A DNA stretch of 64,000 bases from Echinometra lucunter (Eukaryota; Echinodermata; Echinoidea; Camarodonta; Echinometridae), in assembly GCA_029962745.1 (NCBI GenBank), contig CM057158.1:7503528-7567527 (forward strand), read 5' to 3'. Shown piece after piece: positions 12,601 through 23,885 of this stretch (its first letter is position 1; each line of letters starts with the position of its first letter). A program made the translations under genes and the position numbers. Below the pieces are notes generated by a model that had not been told where the DNA came from, did no database searches, and saw only the letters and a program-made list of their open reading frames with translations.

Positions 12601-12706
12601 TCCTCTTCTCTTAAACTCATTATCAATTCTACTCTCCATCAAGCAAAATAATCTGCTTTCAACTGATTTCTAAATGCGCCATAAGTAGTTCTACTGATAC
12701 AGCAAG

Positions 12707-12925
12707 CTAAGCGCTCGAAACACTTTCGTCGGAGACGGTTTGTTCACTTGGAGTACGTAGAGTGGACTCGAGTGGACGACGCGCGAAGCTAAAGCACGCG
12801 GATTGACAGGGGCGAAAAATCAAGGGGGTAATGTCGTCTGCCGAAACGAGGCCCATTTCTCTCTCAATCAGGGTTAACGCTTCTCTCTTGTACTTCGAGT
12901 TGTAAAAGTCATTGGACAGCTCCAT
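12707..12925 (-). CDS. Candidate exon, unknown protein (72 codons)
   Basis: I do not recognise the product. The frame begins at an ATG in a favourable context (GAGGAGATGG) and runs 72 codons to TAG. It stays open upstream of the ATG as well. The start reads MELSNDFYNSKYKREALTL, is rich in charged residues and could be helical; the C-terminal third is rich in Ser and Thr. Third codon positions are mostly C or G in an otherwise AT-rich region, which favours coding. Against it, there is no clear acceptor upstream and no poly(A) signal close downstream. It could be a 5' exon, an internal exon read past its donor, or chance. No domain, signal peptide or membrane segment is evident. Confidence 0.33.
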   Translation of the reverse strand: MELSNDFYNSKYKREALTLIEREMGLVSADDITPLIFRPCQSACFSFARRPLESTLRTPSEQTVSDESVSSA

Positions 12926-12952
12926 CTCCTCAATTACGTTAATGTTATTCAA

Positions 12953-13754
12953 ATGTTTATCTTATAATTTAATTCCACACGCTGAGTGTTTGGGCAACTA
13001 ATGCAAAGAACTGCTCTTAGGAAGATGTGTACCTGGGATTTCTGAGTTGCAATAATGAGCTGCCGGCCAACGTCTTTTCTCTTACACCGCGTGTCCCAAT
13101 GTGGACTTTCCTCAGCTCAGACTGAAAATGGATGTTAGGCCTCAAGGACTTGCCTCATGAACGTCATAAGCATCATTGCGTCATTATAAAAATGATACTA
13201 AAAATCCTCGAATAATAAATTATTTGACTGTCTATTTAACCAATCATTTGAATTACCGAATATCTAAACAATGATAGAAAGTATTTCCAATAAAAAGGAT
13301 ATATTGTCGAGAGCTCTTGTTATCCTCCTGTATATGAATGATCATGATTTTGTGGGTTTTTTTTTCAAAGTGATAATAATGGGTTCAGTAGAACTCAGTA
13401 GCTGAATCACTCTAATCAATCACTTTAGACAGACTGTGTTTTCAACTCCTTCAATAAGGATATCATAATTGGGATTTTAACAACTGCGTCTTATCAAATA
13501 CTTACTTGGTCAGTTCATCATGATTTATTTATTCAGTATATCTTCTGAACTAGGAAAGGAGGTTATTTCATCAATTTAAATATCTAAATGAAATGACCTA
13601 CATTTTTTCCAAATTGCTTAGCAGGATCTTGTAGCTGCCACTAAAAGCCATCAATCAAACCAAAGTGGCATGGTATCCCATCTATTGCAAGTGTGAACGC
13701 TTGGTCATTTTGTCACATCAAGTCATTTTTAGCACTCTATCTTCATTAGAGCCA
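12953..13754. other. No gene seen
   Basis: AT-rich sequence leading to the GC-rich patch at 13755. No splice-bounded frame, repeat or RNA gene was found. Confidence 0.4.
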
Positions 13755-13910
13755 GCTCCCCTCCTGGCAAAGATCCCGCGCGCGCTCGCCACGTGCTGTG
13801 ACGCCGCGCGTTTGTTCCAAACGTCGAAATGGCGGCCATTTTGAAAGATTGATGACGACATGGATGATGATTAATGGGTCGGTCTGACGTAGTCCCGAAG
13901 CCCAGACACC
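13755..13910. promoter_or_regulatory. CpG-rich promoter-like patch
   Basis: Unusually rich in CG dinucleotides for this window (GCGCGCGCTCGCC, GACGCCGCGCG). It contains a CACGTG E-box at about 13791, the overlapping motif AAATGGCGGCCATTTTG at about 13827, which includes the GGCGGCCAT/CCATTTT core recognised by YY1-type factors in animal promoters, and TGACGT near 13886, a CRE-like half. The ATG in AAATGGCGG opens a frame of only 7 codons. No TATA box is seen. It could be a CpG-type promoter, an enhancer or a chance island, and transcription direction is not resolved. Confidence 0.35.
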
Positions 13911-13977
13911 TAGAGCCATCACTTCGTTAATCATCATCCCGTCTAAAAAAAAGTGTAGAATAGAAATATGACAAGAA

Positions 13978-14022
13978 ATGATGATGATGATGATAATCAT
14001 GATAATGATGATGATGATGATG
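13978..14022 (+). repeat. (ATG)n trinucleotide tract
   Basis: ATGATG units with AATC interruptions. Confidence 0.85.
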
Positions 14023-15075
14023 AACTAGAAGAAGATTTGGTGATGATACCGATGATGATGGCGATTAAGATTTTAAGACGAAAATATTCAGAATTAGATG
14101 CCGCACGTTGTTTGAGGCAAACCTAACCTGTAACAAACATGAATTCTCAAAGATTTTTCTTTCGTGGTGAATCATTGGAGTCAGCAGAGCATTTTTCACA
14201 TGTATTTTTCATAATGGAACTGTCATGACTGTGATGCAAAGAACAGTGATATCAACCATGTCTACAGAGCAGTTGGATTTTGTTGGGTTTTTTTTTTTGG
14301 GGGGGGGTTGGTTATTGTATAGCAGAACATGTCTGCATTACTATATCGGGCGCTAATAAAGAAAATACAAGTAAATCTCATCCGTAAATTTGAATTAAGT
14401 CATCAGAATTTTGATTCTGTGAGCAATGAAGGATAAAAACGATTTGACAGTCTTCAAATATTACCGTAGATGGCGTCATCTGTTCCCCTAGCATCCATAC
14501 TGCCAAGAACTAAGTTTGTCTCGCGCCCATTCAATTCCTACTAATTGTGACGTCTGCTCTTGTTGGTGAACTTGATTTAGGTCTTTCACCCTTTGACTCC
14601 AAACCCCTTCTAGAATACCACTACCTTCCTATACTGTACGTGAAGAACATCAAAATGCTTCATGAAATGGGGTTTTCATACATACATGCATATACTTCGT
14701 GGGTTTATTGTGGCCAATTGTGACTTTGGGATTAGTTTACTTGAATTAATTTGTGGTTGATTTTGAAATTTTCAAAGTGATGCTGAATTTTCCTTCATAT
14801 ATAAGATTGTTCAAACGTAAGGCCGGCTGATTTAAAATTTAAAAAAAATCTTTTAAAAGTAATGAGGGGCTACAAGTGAGGTTTTAAGGACGTCCACTTG
14901 CACATGACACATCTTTGCCCATCCTCATACTGTGATGGGGCCGTGTGTTTCTTTCACAACCAAACACTTTAAAGGAGGGTTATGGGGGCGGGGTCGTGGC
15001 CCCCTTAACCCCTTTTGTAGCTCGTGCTACACCTCCCCCAAACCCAGTGGAAATATTTTGTAATGTGATTTATGA

Positions 15076-15288
15076 ATGGTAGTCATCAGCGCAGCGGCAC
15101 GTCTCTCCCCCGTGATAACCCCTGACAAATTGGGGGACAATTTAACGGTCCTGGAGCACATCGGCGGACAGGTGCACTCGCCGCAGGAGTGGACTCAAAT
15201 GGGACGTCACATTCAATACTCTCTCCCCAGAGCTCCGGACGTGCTAGGCGTTCGACGAGGCCCCTCACCCATTCCACCTCTCAGTTAG
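15076..15288 (+). CDS. Candidate exon in GC-rich island, unknown protein
   Basis: I do not recognise the product. An ATG-initiated frame of 70 codons fills a GC-rich island in an AT-rich region. Its middle reads LGDNLTVLEHIGGQVHS, and the end is rich in Pro and Arg. The opposite strand is also open (15086-15277), as is common where stop codons are scarce in GC-rich DNA, so the strand is not secure. No convincing acceptor or donor flanks it. A run of short C- and G-rich blocks lies just upstream (14935-15060). It could be a short exon, part of an untranslated exon or a CpG island. Confidence 0.22.
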   Translation: MVVISAAARLSPVITPDKLGDNLTVLEHIGGQVHSPQEWTQMGRHIQYSLPRAPDVLGVRRGPSPIPPLS

Positions 15289-17838
15289 CGAAAATGGATT
15301 TTTCGTCAAGAAGAACATACATAAAGCAAGTGAATTTTATACATTTAAGTAACTGTGCAAGATGATCACAAATTCAGTTATAGAATCAATGTGATTATGT
15401 GCCTTCCTTCAGTACAATGTTCGCCTCCATGTAGGCTTTGTATAACACAATTTGAAAATCATTTTCTCATATTATTTTGCTGATAAAGTAAGCATCATGA
15501 AATATACAGAGACCAAAGATACATTTTTAGATTCCACCTGTTGACTTATTCATACACGTCAGATCAAAGCAAAACATGTTTGCCAACCGCTGCAGACTTA
15601 TAGGCCTAGAATTACGGAGATATCGTGATGATTTTTGCAACTTAGTACAAGGAATTTAGCCAAGCGCCTGTTGTGAGAAGCCTAGACATGATCATAGGCT
15701 GTCAATGTTCGCTGGTACACCGCTATGCGCCGAATGAGCCGAACGCTGTGGCCTGATGCGTACACTGCGGGGCGGCAAATCGGCGAAAAATGGCCGACGT
15801 ATTTTTTCATCCGTTGCACAGGTTGAGAGTGTTTGAAGTGGAAACGTCATTGTACACGGAAGATTCTGCAAAATAAAACTAGCAATGGCGTTTTATGTTG
15901 TCCTGTAAAAAACTTCTGCTCACAGAATTACAATATATTTTGAATCCGTGATAGAAAGAATAGGTTTATAAGCTCAATTATATCGGGGGGGGGGGGCACT
16001 TTGAATTTTTCGGTAACGGTGGCCGGATATAGTCCGTGAATGAAGGCAGTTTTTTGTCTAAAATGTCTCTCATCGCATTATGATTCTCAAAACAAAATTG
16101 ATGTCAACTCGTTTTTGAAAGGTCTGATATCAAATTAAACCCTGCACAAAATGAAATGACATTTCAGTGATATCAATGAAAAGTCTGTTCCTAGCACCAT
16201 GGCAAGCTGTCCTTTGATAAGCCAACTGCACCTTGTCATGAGGAGTAAGGGATGGGTAACTACATGCTCAACACGGATAATCACAATCGCAGATGTTCTC
16301 ACCATGACGACGAGGACAAGCTTCACATCGCCTGCATCAGTCACGTGACTGTAACGACTTGCCAGAGAGACGTCATGACTGTATAATGTTCACTGATTGT
16401 TTCTTGTGAATGGCATAGTCACCTGGATTTTTAAATTGATTTTTTATTTTATTTAACGACTTTGGAAGTCAGCTGTAATTATTCCCGACTATAAACACTC
16501 TGTCACTTCAGTCGATTCACTGCAATAGGCAACCATCTGATCCTTTCACATTCCTGCCATGAAAAATGATAGAATTCAGCTGCATATCAGATTTTCAATT
16601 ACTTTGCATTTATTTTCCCCTGCATTTCATATCAGTAATTCACTTTCTTTCCGCAGAGTATGTGACATGCCAAATTTATGACACGTTTGCTAAGGAATTA
16701 TGAATTTGAAATTACATTCGATTTCTGAGTGAAAATACAATGTTGCCGGATCGGAATGACATTAATAAGGCGCAAATAGTGCCAAGCAAAATCTTCGGCT
16801 GAACATGCTCATTCAAGTATTCTACTTTTGTTTTGAAGATTATTCTTGAATGTTTAATCAATTAATTAATAAAAGCATTTGTGCATGTGCTACCACTCTT
16901 TGTAACGACATAATAGTCCAACACCAACTCTGCTAACATTCCTAAACTTCAAGCAATTCCATAGTTATCGGGTTATCTCGTGAGCATATTCGTCCAACTA
17001 TTGATCTCAGAGCAATGCGTTATCATATTTCTCGTGTTCTTTCAATCAATATAGTATTTGGGAATGGATTTGTAACAGGCCGTTGTTTTCATGGAAGAAG
17101 ACTGGAAATCCAGCCGTTTAACTCATCATCTGTATGGTCTACGGAACAGGTTAGTCCTAATCACTAGGTTCTCCTGCATGTCAGAAGGGGTTGGGAAACG
17201 TGGAGAGGAAAAACACAAGGAAGTTGTAGCTCTCCCATCAAGCACGCAATCAGGACGAAAATGAAAGTGGTCTTACCCGTCAATGTGCTGCATGATGTCA
17301 ACCGTCTGTATACAATATAGTATTTTCATATTTTTTTAGAGAATATGAAGACTGAAAGAAAACCATCGTTTTCATAATTTGACTGATATTATTGTTTTGC
17401 TTATTGATAGCATTCGGGCTCATGACAAACAAGATGTCATAACTATGCATGCCGCGATTATCACTTTAAACATCGTATATAAATTAAGAAGAAGATATAC
17501 CCACGTTAAAGTAATAGTTGTTTATTTAGCCAATTTTCAACGATACCAAGCTGTCTGAATTTATATTCTTTCTATTTGTGTTATTGTTTGAAATCGACAT
17601 GATCGACATCATAGAAAAAAAATTGGGGATAATTTTACGAAGCTTTATACCATGTTCACTATTTAGTTTATTATGGAGTTGGTTATTATTGCTAAAAGCT
17701 GATCTGACGCATGTACTTAGCCTCATGTTGATAGACCAGTTTTTAGCCCAGTATCTTTAACAGTGACGATTACAGGGTAAGCAGGACCTGGTAAAGTGAA
17801 CCTATGCCTTTCAAGTAAATGGAAAAAAGACAGCTCAC
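15289..17838. other. No assignable gene
   Basis: Holds a G-run at about 15985, a TAGGCCTA palindrome at 15601 and a minus-strand ATG|GTGAGA donor-like site near 16300 after a short open segment. Nothing here reaches the level of a gene call. Confidence 0.4.
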
Positions 17839-17933
17839 CTGCGTAGAGCATGTTGATAAAGAATGGGGCAAAAACTTCCATATCCGTCATGGCGCAATTC
17901 ACCTTGATCATACTTGCGTGTGAGAAATGAAAG
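17839..17933 (-). CDS. Candidate internal exon, unknown protein
   Basis: Read on the minus strand, the segment is bounded by ATACTAG on the left, with an upstream pyrimidine-containing stretch, and by a consensus donor CTACGCAG|GTGAGC on the right. It is 95 nt, a usual size for an animal internal exon. Two frames are open throughout. One gives SMIKVNCAMTDMEVFAPFF and the other RKYDQGELRHDGYGSFCPI, so the product cannot be chosen. There is no domain match by eye. The donor is good and the acceptor only fair. Confidence 0.2.
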
Positions 17934-18563
17934 CTAGTATTGTTATGAAGCACACAGAAGCCATCAAAGTTACATATTGGAAGTATCATTGGCTTAATTA
18001 AGTTTGAATGAGTGGAAAATGTGATCGGGTGATGACACAATTTTAACACCATCGAGTCTTCAACCCTCCTACAGTGTCATGCTAGAATATGAAAGAGGCA
18101 GAAAAAGTCTGGGTAGCTTGGAAAACATTTGAAACAACAAACCAATGTTTCTCGCTGTGTATTTATTTGTGGGAATATAATTTTCGATCTTGATGGAAGG
18201 CGATAATGATTTGTGCGTGTATCTCTTGTCATTTACTGGGTCAAGCTCAGGGCAGGGGGAGTCGTGTGTACAGATCATGTTCATGTTAACAACGTATCGG
18301 CGATTCCTGTAAACGCGAGCTTGCTCTCTAGATAAACAGAGCAAGGAGATGTGAAGTGGGTCTCTATTTATGTTCTTTCAAAATAACACCGTGAATGAGG
18401 AGAATCAGGCGATTTGGCTCACAAAAGTACACTTTATTTGTGTACTTTGTAAATAACGTAGTGTATAGAGTCCACACGTGGGGGGTCGAGAGAGAAGGCA
18501 GGCAAAGAGTACGAGGTGTTGCTTGGAGTTCGTCGCGTGTCTGTCCCGCTGGAGCTCTCTCAC

Positions 18564-18626
18564 CTCCTCGTAAAAGTTGGCCTGATGATAACTTGGAGTT
18601 ACTGGCTCTGAAGTGTACATCAACAT
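18564..18626 (-). CDS. Candidate first exon ending at GAG|GTGAGA donor
   Basis: On the minus strand a frame from an ATG reads MLMYTSEPVTPSYHQANFYE and reaches a near-consensus donor (GAGGAG|GTGAGA). The frame stays open past the donor, so an unspliced reading is possible. The surrounding 18460-18600 is GC-richer than average. A second ATG two codons in is an alternative start. No function is inferred. Confidence 0.2.
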
Positions 18627-18834
18627 TCGCAACACGAACAAAACAAACAGCTTGACTTCAAACTTCTTGCTTCCAACACACTTCTCTTTTTAGCACCCCT
18701 ACTTTTTTCTTTCCCTGTCTTTCTTTTGCGTAAATCCTTTCTATTGTTTATTCGGCATCCTTTTTCGTAAACTTATTCCTCTTTATTATCCTTACTATAC
18801 TCTCTCTTAACTTTTTATTATCCTTATTACGTTG

Positions 18835-18871
18835 CCCCCCCCCCCCTCTGTCTGTCTGTCTCTCTCTCTCA
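18835..18871 (-). repeat. C-run, (TCTG)n and (CT)n compound tract
   Basis: C12 followed by four TCTG units and then CT repeats. On the minus strand this is (GA)n, then CAGA units, then a G-run, the same polarity as the other GA/G compound tracts in the window. Confidence 0.85.
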
Positions 18872-19879
18872 CTTCCCCTCTTTTTTTGCACAATGCCTGT
18901 CTGTCTCGATCACTCTCCTTTTTATTCCATTATTTTCCTCCTTCCATGGCAATTTTCCCCGAATAATTCTCCATTTGAATCAACAAAAGGGTGGTCGCCA
19001 TACGAGATTGGTAATGATGCACATTTGCCAGTGGCGAGCGCTTTCTTTTTTCTTTCCTCGTAAGAAACCCTGATCGAAATATGTTGGAGAATGTGGCAGG
19101 TATTGTTAGGACTTTAGTAATTTTTGAGCTGGTATGATATAACCGTAATTTGAATTGGTTTGATCCTCTTTTCGCGAAGTTTGAGGCTCGGCGGAGCTCC
19201 GGTTACTTACCCAGAGGGCCACTAACCCACCCTACCATGCGCCCGACCGACCTGGGTTACCCTCTTTCCTCGACTTGTTTGCTGGATCTTGACTGGCAAC
19301 AGATAGAAAGTGATAGGGCCTGTGATTTGATATTTATCGCTATAAAATCGTTTCTTCATTATTGTGTTACTAATTCGAATCTAGCCACAACCTCTTTTCT
19401 CAGCAGGCTAGGATTTCATCGCCGCGTTTCAATTGATGTTTTATAAAAAGAGCAGAAAAAAAAGAGAGAGAGAAGGGGGGAAAGGGTCTAGCTAAACCCT
19501 CTAGACGGGCACACTGGACTGAACAAAAGGTGCCGGTTAAAGTGACAGCAACCCCGAAGATGACGGGATATGCTGCTTGCAGCATACCGCTGAATACTGC
19601 TTTTCAAGAAGGAGCATTGAGAGAAAGCCAGAGAGGGAGAGAAATCTTGACGGAGTTAATAATAATAGTAGTCCTAGATGGTGAGGAAAGAAGTTGTGTC
19701 CTAGAGGCAAGCATGTCAGAGTTACCATGATAATAACACAAGAGCAGCCAACCCCTCTTGAAAAGATCAGCCTAGCGCAAGTTGAATTGAACTCTTTCGC
19801 TTGGCTTTTAGAGCGAAGCCAAGTCTCCGGTGCGGCGGCTAAGCTTTCCCTACAGATTTGGGGGCTGAACAGAAAATAA
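18872..19879. other. Open frames in all registers, no gene assigned
   Basis: From about 19150 to 19880 several plus-strand frames follow one another (19150-19446, 19530-19730, 19694-19879) with fair codon use but no splice sites or domain. This could be a decayed element or exonic sequence. I cannot tell. Confidence 0.3.
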
Positions 19880-20095
19880 AGATTAACATTGCCCACGGAA
19901 TTTTTCGAATCGGGTTGTCAACCACCATATCGCGATTTCAACTCATATAGTAAGGGCAAGGTGATCGGGGGTGACCAACTGAACGCAGAAGAATATTCTA
20001 GCACCATACAGTGTATAGACAAAATTATAGACGAATCAAATTTGGGAGGAATGGATAGGCTAAATCCTTGTGATTATCATGCACTGCCGGACTAA
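19880..20095 (+). CDS. Candidate 3' exon, unknown hydrophilic protein
   Basis: I do not recognise the product. After an in-frame TAA at 19877 the frame runs 71 codons to TAA, passing through PPYRDFNSYSKGKVIGGDQL and ending NPCDYHALPD. The composition is hydrophilic with three Cys and an acidic bias. An AATAAA signal sits at 20171, about 75 nt after the stop, which fits a 3' end. Against it, the AG just upstream (AATAAAG) has no pyrimidine tract; the better acceptor-like site TTTCCCTACAG at about 19855 would put a different frame into use. No ATG exists before the last third. No membrane segment or signal peptide is visible. Confidence 0.27.
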   Translation, partial: RLTLPTEFFESGCQPPYRDFNSYSKGKVIGGDQLNAEEYSSTIQCIDKIIDESNLGGMDRLNPCDYHALPD

Positions 20096-20170
20096 CATTG
20101 TGAAACCGTAGGTGCCACATTGACAACTGCACTGCACTATCATAGTTACTGCACTATCATAATCACAGCT

Positions 20171-20176
20171 AATAAA
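20171..20176 (+). terminator. AATAAA poly(A) signal candidate
   Basis: Canonical hexamer about 75 nt downstream of the stop codon of the candidate 3' exon ending at 20095. AATAAA is expected by chance often in AT-rich DNA, so it only supports that call in combination. Confidence 0.3.
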
Positions 20177-21041
20177 ATAGTATATAATGTGTACATTTTA
20201 ATAATCATAACTGTTATATTGCATGTTAAATTTCTTCTTTTTTTACCCTTCCTTCATCAAAATAACACTTTGGATGGTTTAGGTTTGCCTGCATGTTAGT
20301 TAGAACTGACGAAATTGCATTTTGTCAGTTCAATCGATTATAAGGCTAAAAGAAAACTGACCAGAAAGTATTGCATGTTTTTGTAACGACTTATCAAAAT
20401 CATTTTAAGTAAAATATTACAGAATGTATTTGAGACATACATGCGATGAAAATACTTCAAATATACTTTTTCTTGATACACTGTGTAAAAATTCTCACAC
20501 GCTGGAGTGCCTTGCCTCATTACTCTGATTTGTGCACGGCCATGACCTTCTCAGTCTATGGTTGTTGCTGTCGGTGTGTCCCCCTATGTTTCAACCTTTT
20601 TCATGTTTCACATTTTCTTTGGAGCATTTTGAATAAATAATGCTTATCTTCCAGCACTTTTAGGAAAGAAGATTTTAGACTAATAAGTGGGTAAATTACA
20701 GACTGTTTCAAATTTCAGAATATGATTAAGATTCGGTACTCCTCATTAATAAATTTTTATCTGCAAGGGGATCACTAGAGTCAATCACACATAAGGATAG
20801 GTAGCTTCTCTTTTATGTTTTCGGTCTGTTTATGCATTATAACAAATGCTTTGACATCAGGTCGTTGTCTCAAATATTCTTAAAAATTTGTGTGGTTATA
20901 ATAAACGAGTCTACGTTTTGATGATTTTGATGGCTGAATGGTTGTGTTATACGTATATTGAACTAGCTTCATTTCATTTATTTTAGCTTGATGAGAAAAA
21001 GAATTCTTTATTTCGATTGTCTTTCTCCAGCTTTTCTCCAG
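20177..21041. other. No gene seen
   Basis: AT-rich, without repeats or frames worth reporting. It ends in the pyrimidine tract that precedes the candidate exon at 21042. Confidence 0.4.
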
Positions 21042-21202
21042 CTAAGGCAATCTTACAGTATAGACAAACATCACACAACAGATGGACACCTCTTCTGGCT
21101 GCTGATTGTGACATTGCTGGCATCTTCGAGCCAGTGAAATGTCTTTTCGCGCTTCAGTCGTACAGGAGGGAGGGAGAACTCATGGGGAGCCAAATCTACT
21201 AG
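21042..21202 (+). CDS. Candidate exon behind a strong acceptor
   Basis: The acceptor TTTCTCCAGCTTTTCTCCAG is among the best in the window and contains a tandem second AG. The frame that stays open longest runs 52 codons to TAG at 21200 and includes WTPLLAADCDIAGIFEPVKC. A second frame gives SIDKHHTTDGHLFWLLIVTL, a hydrophobic, signal-like run, then stops. The two readings imply very different proteins. The GC-richer, frame-broken sequence that follows (to about 21690) could be untranslated exon. No domain is recognisable. Confidence 0.28.
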
Positions 21203-22086
21203 GCCTTCAAGCAAAGAAAGCGACTTCGGTGTGAAAAAGCCAGCTCTCTGCGGATGCTAGAAGGAAGTGAGCTGAAGAAAACAACATCAGGGAGAAGGAG
21301 GAGAAGAGGAATAAACTCCAGAGACCCGGAGTTTAGTCCCTCCGAGCAAGACGCTGAGAGCTGGTGTGAAACTGCATGAAGGGGAAAAAGCGCTAGGTCC
21401 TAAGCAGTGGAACTCAGGAGTAGGCGGGCCGAGACCTAATTTACCTGCCTGCGCCATCGGGCTGGCGACACTTCAGTGAAAGGGCTCCTGGCACTTGGGT
21501 GGAAGGGGACCTTTTTCGCACGGATTGCCAGTCAGTCTAATTTCGTACGAGGTTGTATGAGCATGGGGCAAGGTGGGAAAACTGAGGGATCAAAGTTGAG
21601 GGCGAGAAATCATTTTTGTCAGATGGGTGTTAGAAGGGATACTGTGGAGCAATTCACTATAGCATACTCGAAGAAAACAAGATAGGCATGCTTTAAAATG
21701 TAAACAACGTCTAAATGAAACGACGGAGAAATGATTATTTCCATGGTAATACGGATTGCCTAGAAATGTGCATTTTTATTTCATGCTTTGACCATTACCT
21801 TCAGAGGATATCAAATGCACTGAAAGGCGAAAATATGGTGTGTAAAATTTAATGAAGGAAATCTATGAATGAATGAATGAATTAGAGGGTGAGGGAGAGA
21901 GAGAGAGAGAAAAAGAGAAAGAGCATTTTCTATTGTGTGGGAGGGTGAAAGGAAATAATCATGCTGACTGCCTTTCAAAAAGTCATTATCAACAGGATGC
22001 TTGCAAAACTACAAAACCTTGATTGTGGGAAAGAAGAGTATTGAAAATGAAGCAGAACTTTTAAAAGGAAAGAAGGAACGGTGGAA

Positions 22087-22109
22087 GAGAGAGAGGGGGG
22101 AGAGAGAGG

Positions 22110-22155
<46 letters not shown>
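22087..22155 (+). repeat. (GA)n followed by G-run
   Basis: Imperfect then perfect GA repeats (22114-22145), ending in about eleven G. Long open frames on both strands across it are low-complexity artefacts. Confidence 0.9.
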
Positions 22156-22560
22156 TGTGAGGGTGGAGCGGATAGAAAAGGGGATAGGGAGAGAGGTTGG
22201 AATTGTAGGTCAAAGACCCTGATAGACATGGGACAAATAGGGAGTCAGAAAAGTAGGGTAGACCACAGGTATTACGAGTGTCGAATGACATGAACCATCG
22301 CTCAAGAGTTAGGACTGTTGAAAAGTCTCCAACCTATTTTGAGTGTCACGGTGTCTCATGGCCCCTGGACATCCCCACAACCGGCCTGTTATCCCCCTCC
22401 CCCTAACCAGTACTCTCTAACCAACCATCTCAATTCATTTTCAAGATTTGATCATCGTCCTGTTTGCTTGGCTTACAAAAGATCCAAAACGGATTCATTT
22501 TTCTCTTCAAACTCTCAACTTGTACAGGAGTTGAAACTCACTCTTTAGAGGGAATTCAAT

Positions 22561-23147
22561 TAAAGGAGAATGCAACCCAGACATCAGTGTGCTTCCAGTG
22601 AACGAAGAAGAACAAGAAGAGTAAACAGTGAAAGTTTGAGGAAAATCGGACAATCTGTTCAAGAGTTATGAACTTTGAAAGTTCAGTAAATCCTTATTGT
22701 GGGGATCCTTGAATTCGCAGCATTGCCAGTATCTTTGATGTCATCGTGGACAACTCTCCATTCATTTTGTACACAGAATTTAACATTTTCTTTATTTTCA
22801 GGAAAAATAAAAATTCTTTTGATTTATTGTTTGAGTATGATATAGCTATATCAATTCTGCAAATATTTTGGGAAGAATCATGTTGATTCCTGACTTGAAA
22901 TTTCATACAAATCAATTTTTTTTTTAAATTACGTACAAAATGAATGGAGAGTTGTCCACGATGACATCACAGATGCTGGCAAAGTTGCCAACTCAATGAT
23001 CCCCATAATAGGGATTTACTGAAACTTTCAAAATTCATAAATCTTGAACAGATTATCCAATTTTGCTCAAACTTTCACTGTTTACTCTTCTTGGTCACCT
23101 TTATTCACTAAGAACACACTAATGGCTGGGTTGCATTCTCCTTTTTT
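22561..23147. mobile_element. Foldback element with arms of about 200 bp
   Basis: The left end TAAAGGAGAATGCAACCC and right end GGGTTGCATTCTCCTTT are inverted copies. The similarity continues inward with gaps: GAAAGTTTGAGGAAAATCGG faces its inverse near 23065, GATGTCATCGTGGACAACTC faces GAGTTGTCCACGATGACATC, and TCCATTCATTTTGTAC faces GTACAAAATGAATGGA. The arms together span most of the 586 bp, leaving a centre of about 160 bp that itself holds TGATATAGCTATATCA. Ends reading AAAGGAGAATG.AACCC resemble a repeat I associate with sea urchin genomes; that association is from memory. No open frame is present. Confidence 0.75.
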
Positions 23148-23570
23148 TAAGAATCACTTCCTTTAGAATTATTTCAAGATTCATTCAAAGACTAGTTTGG
23201 ATTTAGATTTCACTGTGATTCAGAGTGGATTCAACTCCAAAAACGAAACGATCCATTTTTACTCCTGTATCACATTTGGAAAGTACCCCTCCCCTACCCC
23301 ACAATCCCTAAACACCCTAATCGTGTAAAACTTTCGTTATAGGTTTGTTTTCTTGCCAAACGATCCTCAAGCGATTCACTTTATTGTTTACACGCTATAT
23401 TTTGTGGAAATCCACTTTTTGGAAGTAAATTAGGGATTACTTCCTTTGTAGATACCTTCACAATCATAATAGTGAAATCCACTCTGAAACGTTACTGTAG
23501 ATTAGATTAGATTCAACCATGAGTCAGCGAGGATTCAACGCAAAAGGAAGTGTCTCCCTAAAAAAGGGAT
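23148..23570. mobile_element. Second inverted-repeat element abutting the foldback
   Basis: TTTTTTAAGAATCACTTCCTTT on the left faces AAAGGAAGTGTCTCCCTAAAAAAG on the right; inverted, the shared core is CACTTCCTTT with T-rich flanks. Inside, CAGAGTGGATT faces AATCCACTCTG. It begins where the foldback ends, so the two may be one composite or an insertion next to another. There is no open frame. Confidence 0.4.
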
Positions 23571-23639
23571 TCTAAAAAGTCTATTTTCACTCCTTGGCAT
23601 TGACTTTTCATGATAATGATTTTTAAAAAAATTATGATG

Positions 23640-23885
23640 AAGATAATAATAATAATAATAATTGTTACTCATCATTGTTTGAAATATTGCATAATCATTT
23701 TGTTATATTGAATAACATGAATAATTTGTTTATTTCTTTTTTGTTTTTGTTCTTTCATAAAGTTTGAATTTAAAAGTATATTTGTATGTATTTTGTATAT
23801 CTCGTCTATGTGTATGCTTCATACTGAACAGACCACCCTGTATAAAGATTCGAAATAAATAATTGAATAAAGAAAATGATGATAC
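23640..23885 (+). mobile_element. Likely 3' end of a LINE-type retrotransposon
   Basis: The sequence passes from an AAT tract through T-rich DNA to CTGAACAGACCACCCTGTATAAAG, then CGAAATAAATAATTGAATAAAG with two AATAAA hexamers (23854, 23866). This layout resembles the untranslated end of CR1/L2-like elements in marine invertebrates. No reverse transcriptase frame is visible upstream, so it would be strongly 5'-truncated. The call is from general resemblance only. Confidence 0.3.

Larger units (their letters stand above)
8529..12706. other. Mostly unassigned; two GC-richer islands and GA tracts
   Basis: The islands at about 9060-9210 and 11455-11580 are GC-richer than their surroundings and open in several frames at once on both strands, so I cannot choose a coding reading. 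An open frame at 12345-12530 ends at an AAG|GTAATT donor-like site, but it has no upstream ATG and only a weak acceptor. Purine tracts are listed separately. Confidence 0.4.
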
